Assembly: GCA_033060915.1 (NCBI GenBank)
Contig: CM065398.1
Span: forward strand, 1,245,001-1,309,000
From: Euryodendron excelsum
Lineage: Eukaryota > Streptophyta > Magnoliopsida > Ericales > Pentaphylacaceae
Direction: 5' to 3'
DNA: 64,000 bases
A program made the translations under genes and the position numbers. This document shows, in pieces, positions 13,021 through 23,982 of the stretch; the stretch's first letter is position 1, and each line of letters begins with the position of its first letter. Under the pieces are notes generated by a model. The model did not search any database. It saw only the letters and a list, made by a program, of their open reading frames with translations, and was not told the DNA's origin.

Positions 13021-16000
13021 GAAAAATAATGATAAGAATTTGAGTGAAAATAGTGAAACATAAGATGTACGTAGGCCTGACAGAAATATTAAATGTACTA
13101 AGGCCTCCCTTGATTTGAAAAAATAGTCCTTTCCATATTTCCAAGTTTTAAGCAACATATAGGACACATGAGACCTGCATATCTTTTTTCCCCTCGTCTT
13201 GGTAGTGGTGCCTGCTCGGACTCTATCAGGATTCTTGTTAGCAAGTGATCACACAAGATTGATCATCTCATTAAACACTGTTTTTTTTTTTTTGATAAGT
13301 AATAATTTCATTAAGAAGCATAAAGGGGATGCACCCATGTGCAAGCTAAGCAAAAAGGCACTAGGAAACAACCACAACAAGAGGGTGCAAAACATCAAGC
13401 TGTACACTCCTACACTTCCAAATAGTCTATAAAGTCCAAAATTTGACTAAGGTTAGGACTACCCTCCCTGATAACCAACTATGCAAAATAGACAGAAAGT
13501 AACTCTTAAAAATATATAGCAGATTCTCTTTGCCCTTGAAAGCTCTCCTATTCCATTCTCCCCAAACCAACCAAAAATTACAAGATGGAATTAAACACCA
13601 TGCCCACTACTTTCTAACCCCTCTGCTGTAACCCCACCAATTGTCTGAAGCCTCCCTAACTCGATATGGAGAAACCCAAGACATCCCAAAGATGGTCAAC
13701 ACCAAAACCCAAATTCCCTAACCAAGGAACAGTGTAAGAGTAGATGGGCCGCTGATTCCTGTTCCTTTTTACATATGCAACACCAGTTCACCAAAACTAT
13801 ATGCTCTTTTCACCAAATTATCGATAGTCAAAATCTTCTTATGAACCGGGGCACAATACAAAAAAGGCCACCTTTGGTGGTGCTTTGAAAGACCGTATCT
13901 TTCTCCAAGGAAAATCCACCTCCCTAACACCCACCAGAGTGGTATAAAAGGACTTCACCCCAAAGCACCTATTGCTCGAGGCTGTCCACCTCATCACATC
14001 GTGCCCCTCCCCCACTCCCCGAACTGCTTAAACAAGCTGAAGAAAATCCATAAGTTGGGCCAATTCCTAATCCTGGGGGTCTCCTGCAAAGGATAATGTC
14101 CCAATTCACCTGGTTGTTCCCCATCTTCACATAGTCTGCAACCAAAGCCTCTTTGTCCGCTGTCAACTCAAAGATATTGAGAAAATATTCTTCCAACTTG
14201 GCCTCCCCGCACCACCTATGCCTCCAAAATTTCACCCTCTCCCCTTACCCTACCTTCAACTTGACATGCCCCACAAAATCCTCCCAAGAAAAATTAACTC
14301 CTCTCCAAAGCCCTTTACCGAAATGTATCGAAGTCATTACAACCCCTAGTCACCCCATCTGCAGCCATACTTGGTCACCACCACCCTCTTCTAAGACCTT
14401 TCCCACTCACAAGTAAATCTCCATAGCCACTTACCTAACAAAGCTTCATTGAACAAAGTTGGCCTTCCCATCCCTAGCTCCCCCGACGAATAGGAATGCA
14501 GACAGTGGCCTAATCCACCAAATGAAACCAGAACTCGTCCCCAATGACGCCCTAAAGGAAATCCTGCTGCATCTTTTCCAATCTCTTAGCCACAGAAGAT
14601 GGGATACGAAACAAAGACATAAAATAGGTCAGGAAGCAAGACAAAGTACTTTTAATAAGGGTAAGCCTAGCTCCCCTAGACAAGCACTGTCTTTTCCATC
14701 CAGCCAACCTCTTCTGAAACCAGTCCACCACCCTGCCTCAAATAGCCGTCACCTTAAATGATCCAAAAGGCAACCCTAGGTAAGTAGTGGGGAGAGATCC
14801 TACTTTACACCCTAGGATAGCAGCCAAAAAATCCAAATTATGCACCTCTCCCACTGGATTAAGTTTTGACTTGCTCAAATTAATCTTCAAGCCCGAGACT
14901 GCTTCAAAACACAACAGGACACAATGGAGATACCCAAGCAGATCGTGCTATGCCTTACAAAAAATAATCGTACCATCTGCATGTAACAAGTGAGAGACTG
15001 ACATCTGTGTTGTAACCGAATTGCCAATGCTACTCAATTTATAACCATCAATGAGACCCTGCTGAACTGCTCTATCAATCATCCCACTCAAAGCCTCCAT
15101 AGCCCGAATGACAAGCAAAGGAGATAAAGGGTCTCCCTGCCTTACACCTCTGGAAGTCTGAAAAAACCAGCCAGAGTCCCATTCTCCAAAATCAAGAGCC
15201 TTTCAGTGGAAATGCACTGCCTAATCCAATTCCTCCACTTCTGCTCAATACCCAGCGTCTCCAACAAATACAGCAAGAAGTCCAAATTTACATGGTCATA
15301 GGATTTCTCAATATCCATTCTTCAATCTGGAATCCAAAGCGTCATTTGCTACCAAAACCGCATTCAGGATCTGCCTTCACCCACAAACGCATTCTAATCA
15401 ATCTCATTAAAGACTTCTCTGGCATTTCCTAAAACAAAATCTCAATGAGCATCGAATTTTCTTATCATGTAACTACCCAAGTTGTAAGCTGTAATGAGTT
15501 AGTCTTGATCTTCTATTTCAAAGGGGTGTGTACAATATAAACATGGATTCTCGTCATATTCTGAAGCATTATTGATGTGAGGTACTTTTGCTATTGAACA
15601 ACTCAAAGTCAATAGTTGAATTCAGTGTCTACTTTTAGATCCTTCAAGTTTTTTGAATCTTACATCCTAAAGCCACAAGAAGAAACGTTTTTTCTTTTTC
15701 TTTTTCTTTTTATTTTTTGTTTGCTTGTAGATACTCATCTTTCAGCAGTCACCTTGGGCCCTTGGCACTTTAATTTGAGATTGTTCTTGTTAGTCATGTT
15801 TCCCTCTAATTAATGACAAAAAAGAAGAAGAAACTTGTCGTTTTGGCATTTTGGGGACTCATCTTACACCCAAACTGTTACCTTGGCACTATAAGTCTGA
15901 TGCTCTTATTAGTCATATTTCCTATAATTGACACTGCTGTAATTGTTTTTTGAGCAAATGCAGAACCCTTGGGATGTCATCCAGTTCTCTGGCAATGCAC

Positions 16001-17899
16001 ATATTCATCTGGCTTCCTTCTTGTCAGTCTTCAATATATCTGGCCTTCCTGAAGAATACTACCATAACAGTATGGGTCATATGAATTTCTGTTCACAAAT
16101 TTGGTCTATAAGTCTATATCTGACACTGATTAGTAATCAGGTCTAGTTTTCTTATAAGATCCACATATAACTTATGGCAGATCATTTAGCACGTGATGGA
16201 GAGAGTTTTGTGGATGGAGCAGTCATAGCAGCAGCAAGAACATTGCCTACTTGGTCAAATGGGGATGTGCCTGCGATCCCAAGTGCAGAAAGGAAAGCCG
16301 TGAAGGAGTTACAGGAAGAATGCCAACAGATGCTTGCAGAATTCTCCACAACTTCTGAGCAAGACCAACAAATCCTAGGTAATTTTTCTAGGCCAGATCC
16401 TCTTAACTATCCTGCATAGTTTATTTCTAAGGATACGGTGGTTAATGCCTCAAACCTTCATTGTCCCCAGAGTCTCTTTCATGTTATTTTATTTTATTGT
16501 TTATGTCTTTCTTGTTTGAAACACGGAAACAGCCAATCCCCATGCGGGGGTAAGGCTGCATAAATTAGACCCTGCCCAGACCCTGCTGTGGGAACCTTGT
16601 GCACTGGGCTGCCCATATTTATTTTTTGCTAGTCTCTTCTCTTCTTTGGATGAGCAAGCAAACTCCTCATTTTCCTGGAAGAAATATATTTGTGTCTTCA
16701 CCATTAGAGCACTGTTCTACAACTTGATATTGAAGACATGACAAAGTTTTGAAGTTACCCAGTCAAAAACTTGCCAGGTTGTACATTGTCAAGTTCAGAG
16801 TCAATTTGATGACTTTGTCTTGAAACTAGGTCAATACTAAACTGCCTCAGCCATTACTCTCTCTCTCTCTCCAATTTTTCCTGTTTGAAACTAAGACATC
16901 AATCCAACTCTATCCATTTACCACCAGAGCCAAGGCCTAAGGCACTGATGGACAGCCCCAACTCATTGAATTGTTTTTTGCATTTATTTGGGTTCATCTT
17001 TTCACACTAGAGGTTATATGCTGGTTGTTAACATTTCGCTTTCTTCCTTCCAGTGTTTTGAACAACTTTATTGAAATGACAATGCCCTAAGCTAAACCTG
17101 ATTATTTTGAGTGGATCTAAATAGATCTATATTACCTGCATGCGAATCATTCTGCTACTAGAACGGGAAAGGAAACGTAGTACTCCAGTAACACCACATG
17201 CTCCAAAATGTGTTATGACTAAGGTAGACTTGTAGAAATTAAACTATTAGAATTTAAGTTATTATTTCTACAACAATTTTCTTTTAACAACTGACATTCA
17301 ATAAAATATAATATTTTTTTTTCCAAATACATCATGTAAAGACATATTTTTAGGATCATTATGACTCATTTTTTTACATTGCTTTGCCAAACCTTCATCC
17401 ACCCTAGATTTAGTTCATTATGTTTGATTTTTTTCCTCTTTAGGTAACTTTCAAGAAAAATATTGGAAAAAATGTTGTTGGATCGCTTTAGATCACTAAA
17501 TTCACCTTTTTGAAACAAAAGTGTACCAAGTTTCGGCCCGTAATATCTTTAGGGTATTACCATTTTTGGTAACATCAAAAAAGATCTATATTTGGAAAAC
17601 TTTGTTTCTCGTATTTAATTTGTTTTTTTTTTTCTCCTTATTTTTTTCATTGTCAACAGACTCTATGCCAGAAGCTAGGAGGACGCTTGAAGCGGCAATC
17701 AAGTATGTACTCGTTATCTTTTCTTGCCAAGCTACACTCATACCATCAGGTTATTATTCCAGAGCTTCTTAATGCAGTGTGAATTGAGATCTAATATATT
17801 AACAATGTTCGAATTTGCAGGTATAGATTACACAGGAAATTGTTCATAGAGAAGGTCATCCAGGCATTGGATACTTATCAAGAGCGGATATTGTTCTAA
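2122..17899 (+). CDS. PTAC14: PTAC14, plastid SET-domain protein (13 exons)
   Basis: Exons: 2122-2178, 2266-2442, 2623-2778, 2974-3099, 3303-3431, 4496-4585, 4698-4848, 5351-5460, 11933-12004, 15964-16069, 16181-16378, 17660-17702, 17821-17899. All introns are GT-AG and frames join to 1494 nt, 497 aa, close to the Arabidopsis protein (about 483 aa). The N-terminus (about residues 1-70) is Ser/Pro-rich, as in a chloroplast transit peptide. A SET domain follows: [11 protein letters not shown] at 296-306 carries the NHS motif and GEE/MTVNY (330-337) the C-terminal SET motif, split by intron 8. The C-terminal part (from about 357) matches the Rubisco-LSMT substrate-binding region. In Arabidopsis, PTAC14 belongs to the plastid-encoded RNA polymerase complex and is needed for chloroplast development; its methyltransferase substrate is unsettled. 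Introns 8 (6.5 kb) and 9 (4.0 kb) are swollen by transposons. Small exon 12 (43 nt) and the exon 10/11 joint (family-variable sequence) are the least certain boundaries. Confidence 0.95.
6320..6400 (+). mobile_element. SINE with tRNA-like head
   Basis: The sequence opens GGGGATATCCTAGTGG, which has an A-box-like TAGTGGTTTAGGCTG, followed by a B-box-like GAGTTCACGTCCCG about 40 bases later. It ends in TTACCTATCAAAAAAA. This is the layout of a tRNA-derived SINE with a LINE-type tail. It lies in PTAC14 intron 8. The same tail, in its more usual form TTACTTATCAAAA, closes LINE fragments elsewhere in the window. Confidence 0.65.
7014..7385 (-). pseudogene. HARBI1-like transposase fragment
   Basis: Minus-strand translation from about 7385 reads a [13 protein letters not shown] segment, then [20 protein letters not shown], then an in-frame stop, then [20 protein letters not shown] and [10 protein letters not shown]. 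These are the C-terminal motifs of the Harbinger DDE nuclease (family consensus: LFNxRHSSLRNxIERxFGxLK ... PFxTQxxIxxACCxLHNFI). Only the C-terminal third is visible and at least one stop breaks it, so it is non-functional. A run of C residues at about 7376-7391 lies at its upstream edge. Confidence 0.8.
8788..8852. repeat. Compound microsatellite (GCT)n(CT)n(GT)n
   Basis: About eight GCT units pass directly into about thirteen CT units and then seven GT units. It lies inside the Harbinger element in PTAC14 intron 8. Confidence 0.9.
10001..10042. repeat. Microsatellites (CA)n and (GA)n
   Basis: A (CA)n run of about nine units is followed, after a short TATATA, by about nine GA units. Confidence 0.85.
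10190..10229. repeat. Poly(T) run followed by G-rich run
   Basis: About 22 T residues pass into a G-rich stretch with nine consecutive G residues. It lies near the right end of the Harbinger element. The poly(T) could be the tail of a minus-strand retroposon, but no body was recognised. Confidence 0.6.
10904..10975 (+). mobile_element. Au-SINE-like 3' part (copy 1)
   Basis: The order AACAGCC...GGGGTAAGGCTGC...GCGGGAGCCTAGTGCA...GCTGCC matches the 3' half of the angiosperm Au SINE as I remember it (GGTAAGGCTGCG, GCGGGAGCTT, GTGCACCGGGCTGCC). It lies in PTAC14 intron 8. The tRNA-like head is missing or too diverged to see. Confidence 0.65.
11540..11885 (-). mobile_element. LINE 3'-end fragment
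   Basis: The plus strand begins TTTTGATAAGTAA, the complement of a TTACTTATCAAAA LINE tail. The minus strand encodes [14 protein letters not shown] and [12 protein letters not shown], typical of the extreme C-terminus of plant L1 LINE ORF2 (VPHxLLWxIWxER ... LKxxFxxxLxxW). It ends about 48 bases before PTAC14 exon 9. Confidence 0.7.
12935..13016. repeat. Long (GA)n microsatellite
   Basis: About 41 uninterrupted GA units, preceded by an alternating CG-rich GCATGCACGCGTGCGTGC palindrome-like stretch. It lies in PTAC14 intron 9. Apparent ORFs on both strands here are only dinucleotide translations. Confidence 0.95.
13281..15400 (-). pseudogene. L1-type LINE ORF2 remnant
   Basis: The element is antisense to PTAC14 in intron 9; its poly(A) tail shows as 13 T residues at 13281 followed by GATAAGTAAT. 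Going up the minus strand one reads the reverse transcriptase: [11 protein letters not shown] (family FDxxKAYDxV) near 15315, [13 protein letters not shown] near 15140, then HADGTIIF in place of the catalytic YADDTxxF, then [11 protein letters not shown] and TYLGLPFG. Stops and frameshifts are frequent and the second catalytic Asp is replaced by Gly. The 5' half is missing, as expected of a 5'-truncated LINE. Confidence 0.85.
16528..16620 (+). mobile_element. Au-SINE-like 3' part (copy 2)
   Basis: AACAGCC...GGGGGTAAGGCTGC...AGACCCTGCCCAGACCC...GTGGGAACCTTGTGCACTGGGCTGCCC follows the Au-SINE 3' half closely and ends in a T-rich tail. It lies in PTAC14 intron 11. It is better preserved than the copy at 10.9 kb. 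Confidence 0.7.
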
Positions 17900-19880
17900 T
17901 CATAGCGATATTTGTATCGGGTCTGATACAATTCTGTTTATATTTGCCAATACTGGCACTGGTTATACGTGGCCTTTGCAGTAATTTCCATTTTGAATCT
18001 GGAAAAATACTTATAATAATGATTATTTCCCCTGTTCAAGCGTATAATAGATCATATAGCTTTTTCATTCATTTATATTTTATTGCTCCCATGCAATTTC
18101 CTCCATTTCATCTGGTAAGGTACCTCAAAGAAAATGATTAGTAATTCGGAGTGTTTGATCTGTTTATTGCATCCATTTACCAATACATGGGGCATCGGAA
18201 TGGCTATTGGCATTGACTTGCGATAAATGCCCTTCACTATTACGAGAGGGAAAATCCAATTCTTTGAGACAAATTTTACCAGAATGATTTGACGTGATAT
18301 TTTTGTAATTAAGAGATATTATAATTAGTATATTTATAATTTAGACCTTGTCTAAAAGTTAAACCATCATTATTGGAGCTTAAAATTAGAGAAAATATTC
18401 ATGAGTGAGCAAGATGACTGCATATCTTACAATTTATTACACGAGTTTTTGGCAACACTTCACAACATTACTAGTTCTACTAAGTGAACTATATTCAAAC
18501 CAATATGCTCACAGACAAAAATAATATAAATATTTACTATTGGTTTAGTTCAAGTAGGAATTAAACGTCAAACTAAACTAGGTCTAAACACAAGGTAATG
18601 TTATACAAATAAAAAATTTATACAAAATTTATCACCAAAATGACGTGATTAAATAAAAGTCATTTATTTTAACACGACATCCATCACGATCATTATAATA
18701 ATGCTACTGTCACACATCATTATGGTAAAATTTTCTAAAAGAATAGTATTTTTCCTATATTAAATAACCTAAGCATATCTTAATGCTTATCAAAGGTACA
18801 AAACTTAAATTTACAATAACTTTATTTTGCCTCCTCTACCCTTAATAACACTTAACAATCCTTCTTGGATACAGTTGAGTTTTGCACCTAATGCGCAGCT
18901 TTTCATCATTATTGTGGAAAATGATGAGCAACTTAGCTTTGCAAAATAAATGAAAATGATCTAAAAAAATAAATATGAAGTTTCTGTTTATAATTCTACT
19001 CTATTCCTCTCAAGTTCCCAATAAATCAAGAGTGTTATTTCAAGAAACGGGTTTAGGAGAAGGGGAAAAAAAAAAAAAGAGGAAGGAAAATCCCAAAATT
19101 TTTGTTAAGCCTCATAAATTAAGTCATACCAAGGATTATCTAGTTCTAAAAGTGAAATTACTTTGATCAATAGATTTAAACTATTTTTCTTCAATTCGAC
19201 CATAGAATTGAAGTAAACAAATGAAGTGATTGCTCACCCTTACATAAAGTTAGAAGGAATTAACATTTTTCTCAAAACAGAAAGTAAAATAATTTAGTAA
19301 AGGATTGTAATTTAATTTTATTTGTGTGCAATTAATGAAAATGAACCTTACGTAGGGTCAGTGTAAAGTTTCAATTGGGGCGATTTCGGATTAAGGCAAA
19401 TCCGCCCGCCGGTTACTGTAACCAAATATTTATGATAGACGCCTCGCCAACAAAAAAAAAAAAAAAAACCTTATAAAATCTTGAAGCTCGCGGGGAGGAT
19501 AAAAGGTTGCGACTAAACTTCCCAGTGAACCACAGAATCCGTGTGTACAGTTTCCTCTCATTATTGTATTTTCACAGCACTCAGTTTCCTCTCTCTCTCT
19601 CTCTCTCATTCTCTTTTAGGCATGCATTGAACGCATGCAAATTGATTTCTAACATGTGGGTTGGGAACAGATCAACAGAGTGTTGAGCTTTAACAGTGTT
19701 TAATGACTTTCTTATAATTGAAAAGAAGAAAAATGAAACTATCTCTCCTTTGTCCACGTTATGCGTCGTTTGTCATAGCCAATTGAGGTGCACACCAGCT
19801 ATTTGATGATTTGTTGATGGTAGTTGTCACATGTAACCTCTTGGGTGGTCGGGGTCGGAGATCATTGTAAATTGCCGGTA
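17900..19880. other. Intergenic, 3' side of PTAC14; no gene seen
   Basis: AT-rich and without a supportable reading frame. The first few hundred bases include the PTAC14 3' UTR. A block at about 18590-18740 resembles a decayed small TIR element. At 19470-19620 there is a promoter-like stretch: two TATA-like motifs (TTATAAAAT and GATAAAAGG), a more GC-rich segment and a (CT)n-rich leader-like run. It could start a transcript, possibly a distant 5' UTR exon of mS33, but no splice link can be shown. Confidence 0.4.
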
Positions 19881-19884
19881 TGAT

Positions 19885-20290
19885 AACGGTTGTATATTAA
19901 AGGAAATGGTCTTGAAGGAAATAAGGAAAAAAGAAAAGCAAAATGAGGAAGCTGAGCTGAGGTGGAGGCTAGAAGCTAATTGGTACAAGTCAGTTAGGGA
20001 GTTAGTCTAATCAGTTAGAGTAATAGAATAAGGCAGTTGGTTGGTTGCAGCAAAACAGGAGATAGAAGCAAAGTTAGTTAGTGTAAGCTGTAGCCCTAGT
20101 CAGTATATAAGGAACAAGAGAGGTAGAGAAGGTTGTTGAGAATTGTAATCTTGTATGAAATTAGAAATCTATAAGCTTTCTTTGTATTTTTCATAGAGAA
20201 AGCTTTCTCTGTATCCATGGTTTCTTTGGGATTATTCATATGTATATAATTGAACGTGAAAGGAGTGAACAATATAAGCTTTAGCTTAAA
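19885..20290 (+). other. Possible LTR-like fragment
   Basis: The stretch has a plausible TATA region (AGTATATAAGGAACAAGAG) followed by a leader-like segment with repeated AAGCTTTCT motifs, as in copia LTRs. No clear TG...CA ends or target duplication were found, so this is a weak call. Confidence 0.3.
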
Positions 20291-20325
20291 CAAGGTTCTC
20301 CCCTAGCAGAAGGCGAGATGAAAGA

Positions 20326-20890
20326 AGCAACTGTGGATCCCAGAAGTACTATAGTGTTGGCGAATTTGAATGAGGATAGAAATCACATGCAAAAGCCCAA
20401 CGAGGGTGAGAAGGAAGCAACATAGGATGTTTTGAATTCCAGGCATCCTATATATAGACACAACCTTACACCTCTTGATGAAAGGTTGTGTCTGTCCCAT
20501 TTAAATTCAGACTCCTGGATTTGAAATAAATACAACCATAAGACTTTCATGTGGAGAGTTTCTCACTAACCAAAGAGAGAAAAGGTACATGGGGGTCCAC
20601 CATATTATGGTGTGGTGACTCTTTTTCCATCATCTCCCACTTGAGCACACTATAATACGGGTCACAAGAATGATAACACCTTGGTACCAGTTACAATGCC
20701 AAAACATAACTTCATGCCATTGCATACAAGGCTGCCCACAAGTTGGACATAAGGGACACTTTTCACTCCTCAATTTCCTCGCTATAGTTGCACAATATTT
20801 TCTTATCACCATCGTCAGGCTTTTGTGTGTGATTTCTACCCTAACGGGAATTCACCAACACTGTATTTCTGGGATCTACAGCAACTGGAC
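20326..20890. repeat. Inverted-repeat element, arms about 75 bp
   Basis: The left arm at 20326-20400 (containing GTGGATCCCAGAA, GTGTTGGCGAATT and ATAGAAATCACA) is matched in reverse complement by 20815-20890. The internal 410 bases hold no recognised gene. It may be a small non-autonomous TIR element or a foldback; the superfamily is undetermined. Confidence 0.6.
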
Positions 20891-21084
20891 TTGACATCTT
20901 AAGATAAAGCACTAATACCCAAGCTATAAATTATGTTTTGATTTTGATGGATTGGAGATGAGCTAAGAAGCATGGATACAGATAGGTGACATGGACACAA
21001 CACTACACGAGCATGCCGACACAACAAATTTCAAAAAATGTAGGACACAACATGGCTAGGACACGGCAAAAATATATATTTTAC

Positions 21085-21776
21085 AGGGTAAACAATCATT
21101 TTGTCCCTCCAACTTTGCGTTAGAGTGCAATGTCATCCCTCAACTTTGATTTCTTCTATTTAAGCCCTCCAACTTTTAAAAAGAATTCAATGTGGTCAAA
21201 TGTTTCAAAATAGATAAGGAAATTAAAGACTAATTACACTTTGGCCCTCTAAACTATGACTTAATGTCACTTTACTCCATTAAAGTAAAAATAGTTACAT
21301 TTTCACCATCATAAATTTTAAAATTAGGGGTTTGTTTGGTGAAAATTTTATAAACATCTCAAAATACTTAAGAAAATGGACAAAATGATCTATAAAATCT
21401 TGCTTTTGTGGATCACTAATTATTGGCCCTACCAAATCAAGGAGATTTTTGCAACTACACATTTGTTAACCCGAGATATAATATCTTATACTGTATTAGA
21501 TCATAAATACTACAAGTATTAAATTTCTTTATTTTGTTAATTTTGTCAACGCAAATTTAAATTATAATTGTTTAGGGATGGAAATGTAATAACTTTTAAT
21601 TTAGTGGGTAAAGTGAAACTGAATCATAATTGAGATGGTCAAAGTGTAATTAATCTTTAATTTTTCTAACCTATTTTAAAATGTTGAACCATATTGACTT
21701 CCTTTTAAAAGTTGGAGGTGAGGAATGACATTAAAATTTGAGGCAAAGTTGAAGAGACAAAATGATTGTTTACCCT
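21085..21776. mobile_element. Non-autonomous TIR DNA transposon, 692 bp
   Basis: The ends are perfect 20-bp inverted repeats (AGGGTAAACAATCATTTTGT), and imperfect inverted similarity continues inward for more than 100 bp, including CCCTCCAACTTTTAAAA-type blocks. No transposase is encoded. The flanks share ATTTTA on both sides with one extra base, so the target duplication and superfamily are unresolved; the long TIRs would suit a MULE-type element. It sits inside MITE copy A. Confidence 0.75.
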
Positions 21777-21970
21777 ATTTTATATATGCCATAAATACGA
21801 ATATTTTACTCAAACTCAAAAACAATGAAAAAATTGCAAGATAATAGAAATCATAATTAAAAATCATGCATTCCCTAGCTTAAACATTAGATTAGGTATA
21901 AATCCACATTATTTTACAATTGGATTCTAAGTTACTTTTTTCAAACTTACAACGTGTTTCATGTGTATTG

Positions 21971-22168
21971 TGATAGAATATAAGGTACTATGTATCTATA
22001 TTTCTGAATAATGCTATGCAAGACAAATACAAGAGTTAAATAGGCAAAAGAAGCGTGTTGCCCTAGATGGCAAACAGACTAAACTACCCCTAACATAGAA
22101 GCATGTTGCCCTAGATGGCAAACAGACGAAACTACTCCTAACATAGAAGATAAATAAATATCTATTCA
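21971..22168 (-). repeat. copia LTR (3' LTR on the minus strand)
   Basis: Runs TGATAG...CTATTCA, 198 bp, followed inward by the polypurine tract (minus-strand GAGAGGGGTG). By eye it differs from the other LTR at about a dozen positions, roughly 94 percent identity. It contains two tandem copies of a motif reading AAGCGTGTTGCCCTAGATGG on the plus strand. Confidence 0.9.
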
Positions 22169-22199
22169 CACCCCTCTCAAACTCAGGATCCGAAAGTAG

Positions 22200-22432
22200 A
22201 AAACATTGAGAGTTTGTCAAGGAGAAACCGAAAGCGAGCTGCAGTGTGAGTCTTCATGAAGAAGTCAGCCAACCGCAGCGAAGAGGAAACAAATGGCAAA
22301 TCAATAGAGCCTGACTGAAGATACTGGCGTACAAAGTGACAGTCAATCTCAATGTGCTTAGTACGCTTATGAAAAACAGAGTTGTGATCAATCTGGATCG
22401 CACTCTTATTATCACAATAAAGAAGCGTGTTG
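22200..22432 (-). pseudogene. copia RNase H C-terminal fragment
   Basis: The minus-strand frame following the deletion reads [28 protein letters not shown] and [10 protein letters not shown], the final part of copia RNase H (family: CDNxSAxxL, RTKHIDI, LADxxTK). It is directly fused to the integrase linker, with one TAG codon between. The intervening reverse transcriptase (family size about 250-300 codons) is absent. Confidence 0.85.
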
Positions 22433-22434
22433 CC

Positions 22435-23976
22435 CTAAATGGAAAACGGAGTGGCAGTAGAGCTGGGAGAAGGTGGAAGAGCGGCAGTACGACGAGAATA
22501 GACAAGAGGATATGGAGAGACAGGAGACGAACCAGATGAAGCAACCGAAATATTAAAAATCTCGAATGTAGTGATGTATTCAGTAGCCGATACATCTATG
22601 GGAAAGGGGTCAATCTGAGTCAAAACCTTTGTGGTTACAGGCAACGCTTTGGGAGGAAGAGAGAAATACAGAAGACACTCTAGAAAAATGATATGTCTAG
22701 ACACAAATAACTTTCTGGACACAGGATCATAACACCGATAGCCCTTTTGGTAAATACCATACTCTAAGAATACGCACAGAACACTACGAGCGCTAAGTTT
22801 GGTTCGGTCCTTCTTAGGAAGAAGAACAAAGCAACTGGAACCAAACACACGTAACAGGGAGTAGTTCGGAACCGCACCATGAAGCCGTTCATAGGTAGAA
22901 CTATCGGAAAGAAGAGGAGTGGGCATCCGATTCAAAAGGTAAGCTGCAGTATGCACAGCCTCTCCCCAAAAAACAGAGGGAACAGAAGATGATAGCAGAA
23001 GTGACCGAGCAGTATCAAAAAAATGGTAATGCTTTCTTTCAGCCCTACCATTTTGAGCAGGAGTGTCAGAACACAAGGACTGATGAATAGTGCCAAAAGC
23101 ATCTAAGGTATTAACAAACTCAGAAAGAGTGTATTCCCCACCCAAATCCGACCGAAGAACTTTGATAGAGGCAGAAAACTGAGTCTGAACCATGGCATGA
23201 AAAGTACGATAGATGTGAAAAAAATCAGATTTGCGTGCCATTAAGTAAACCCATGTATAACGACTGTAATCATCCACAAAAGAGACATAATAAACAGAAC
23301 CACCTTTCGTGGCAACCAGGGAAGGACCCCACAAATCAGTATGAACAAGTTGAAAAGGGAAAGTAGAAATAGAGGTACTTTTATTAAAGGGCAAAGCCGA
23401 CATTTTTGCAAGTTTACAACCACTGCATTCGGAGAGATTACTAACAGAAATATTTCCTAAATGACCAGAGTTGACTAAAACCTTAAAACGCTCATTCAAC
23501 AAATGACCTAACCTAGAATGCCAAAGATAGAAAGGAGACGACTTCTCATCTAAACGAAAAGAGGACGCGACAATGGAAGTAGACTCTGTCGGAACATGCA
23601 GACTCTCCAAAACATAAAGATCACCAACTCTACGGCCGGTTCCAATCTGCTTCCTTGAATCCCGATCCTGCACAATGCAACCAGAGGAGGAAAATAGGAC
23701 ATCAAAACCAGAGTCAGATAATTGACTTACAGAAAGAAGAATTAAGAACAACTGGGGAACATAAAACACAAGAGGGAGAGACAAGGAAGGAGAAGTTGTA
23801 ACTAAACCAATCGATACAACATTCATAGAAGATCCGTTAGCAGTTGCAATATGAATAGGAGATGTAGGAGAAATACAGTTTCTGAGAAGAGAAATATTGG
23901 GAGTCATATGATGGGAGGAACCGGAATCAAAGATCCAGGTAGTGGGTAAGATACCTGTGAGCTGAGTTCTAGGCAA
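22435..23976 (-). pseudogene. copia protease and integrase part of pol
   Basis: An open stretch of 513 codons. Protease motif WIFDSGSSHHMT near the start, GAG-pre-integrase motif LWHSRLGH, the integrase HHCC zinc region, FQLVHTDLWGP with the first catalytic Asp, VDDYSRYTWVYL with the second, and NGRAERKH near the catalytic Glu. After the integrase C-terminus and a Ser/Pro-rich linker it meets a stop at the deletion joint, so the polyprotein is truncated before reverse transcriptase. Confidence 0.9.
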
Positions 23977-23982
23977 ACCTGA

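Noticed and set aside
12796..13167. Several ORFs on both strands
   Set aside because: They are translations of the (GA)n run (Ser-Leu or Arg-Glu repeats) with no other content.
14153..14993. Pro/Ser-rich plus-strand ORFs
   Set aside because: They are antisense to the LINE reverse-transcriptase remnant.
19470..19620. Promoter and first exon of mS33
   Set aside because: TATA-like motifs and a CT-rich leader are present, but it is over 7 kb from the coding exon and no donor can be tied to it.
22254..22595. 113-codon minus-strand ORF rich in Leu
   Set aside because: It is the wrong frame over the copia integrase linker and RNase H remnant.
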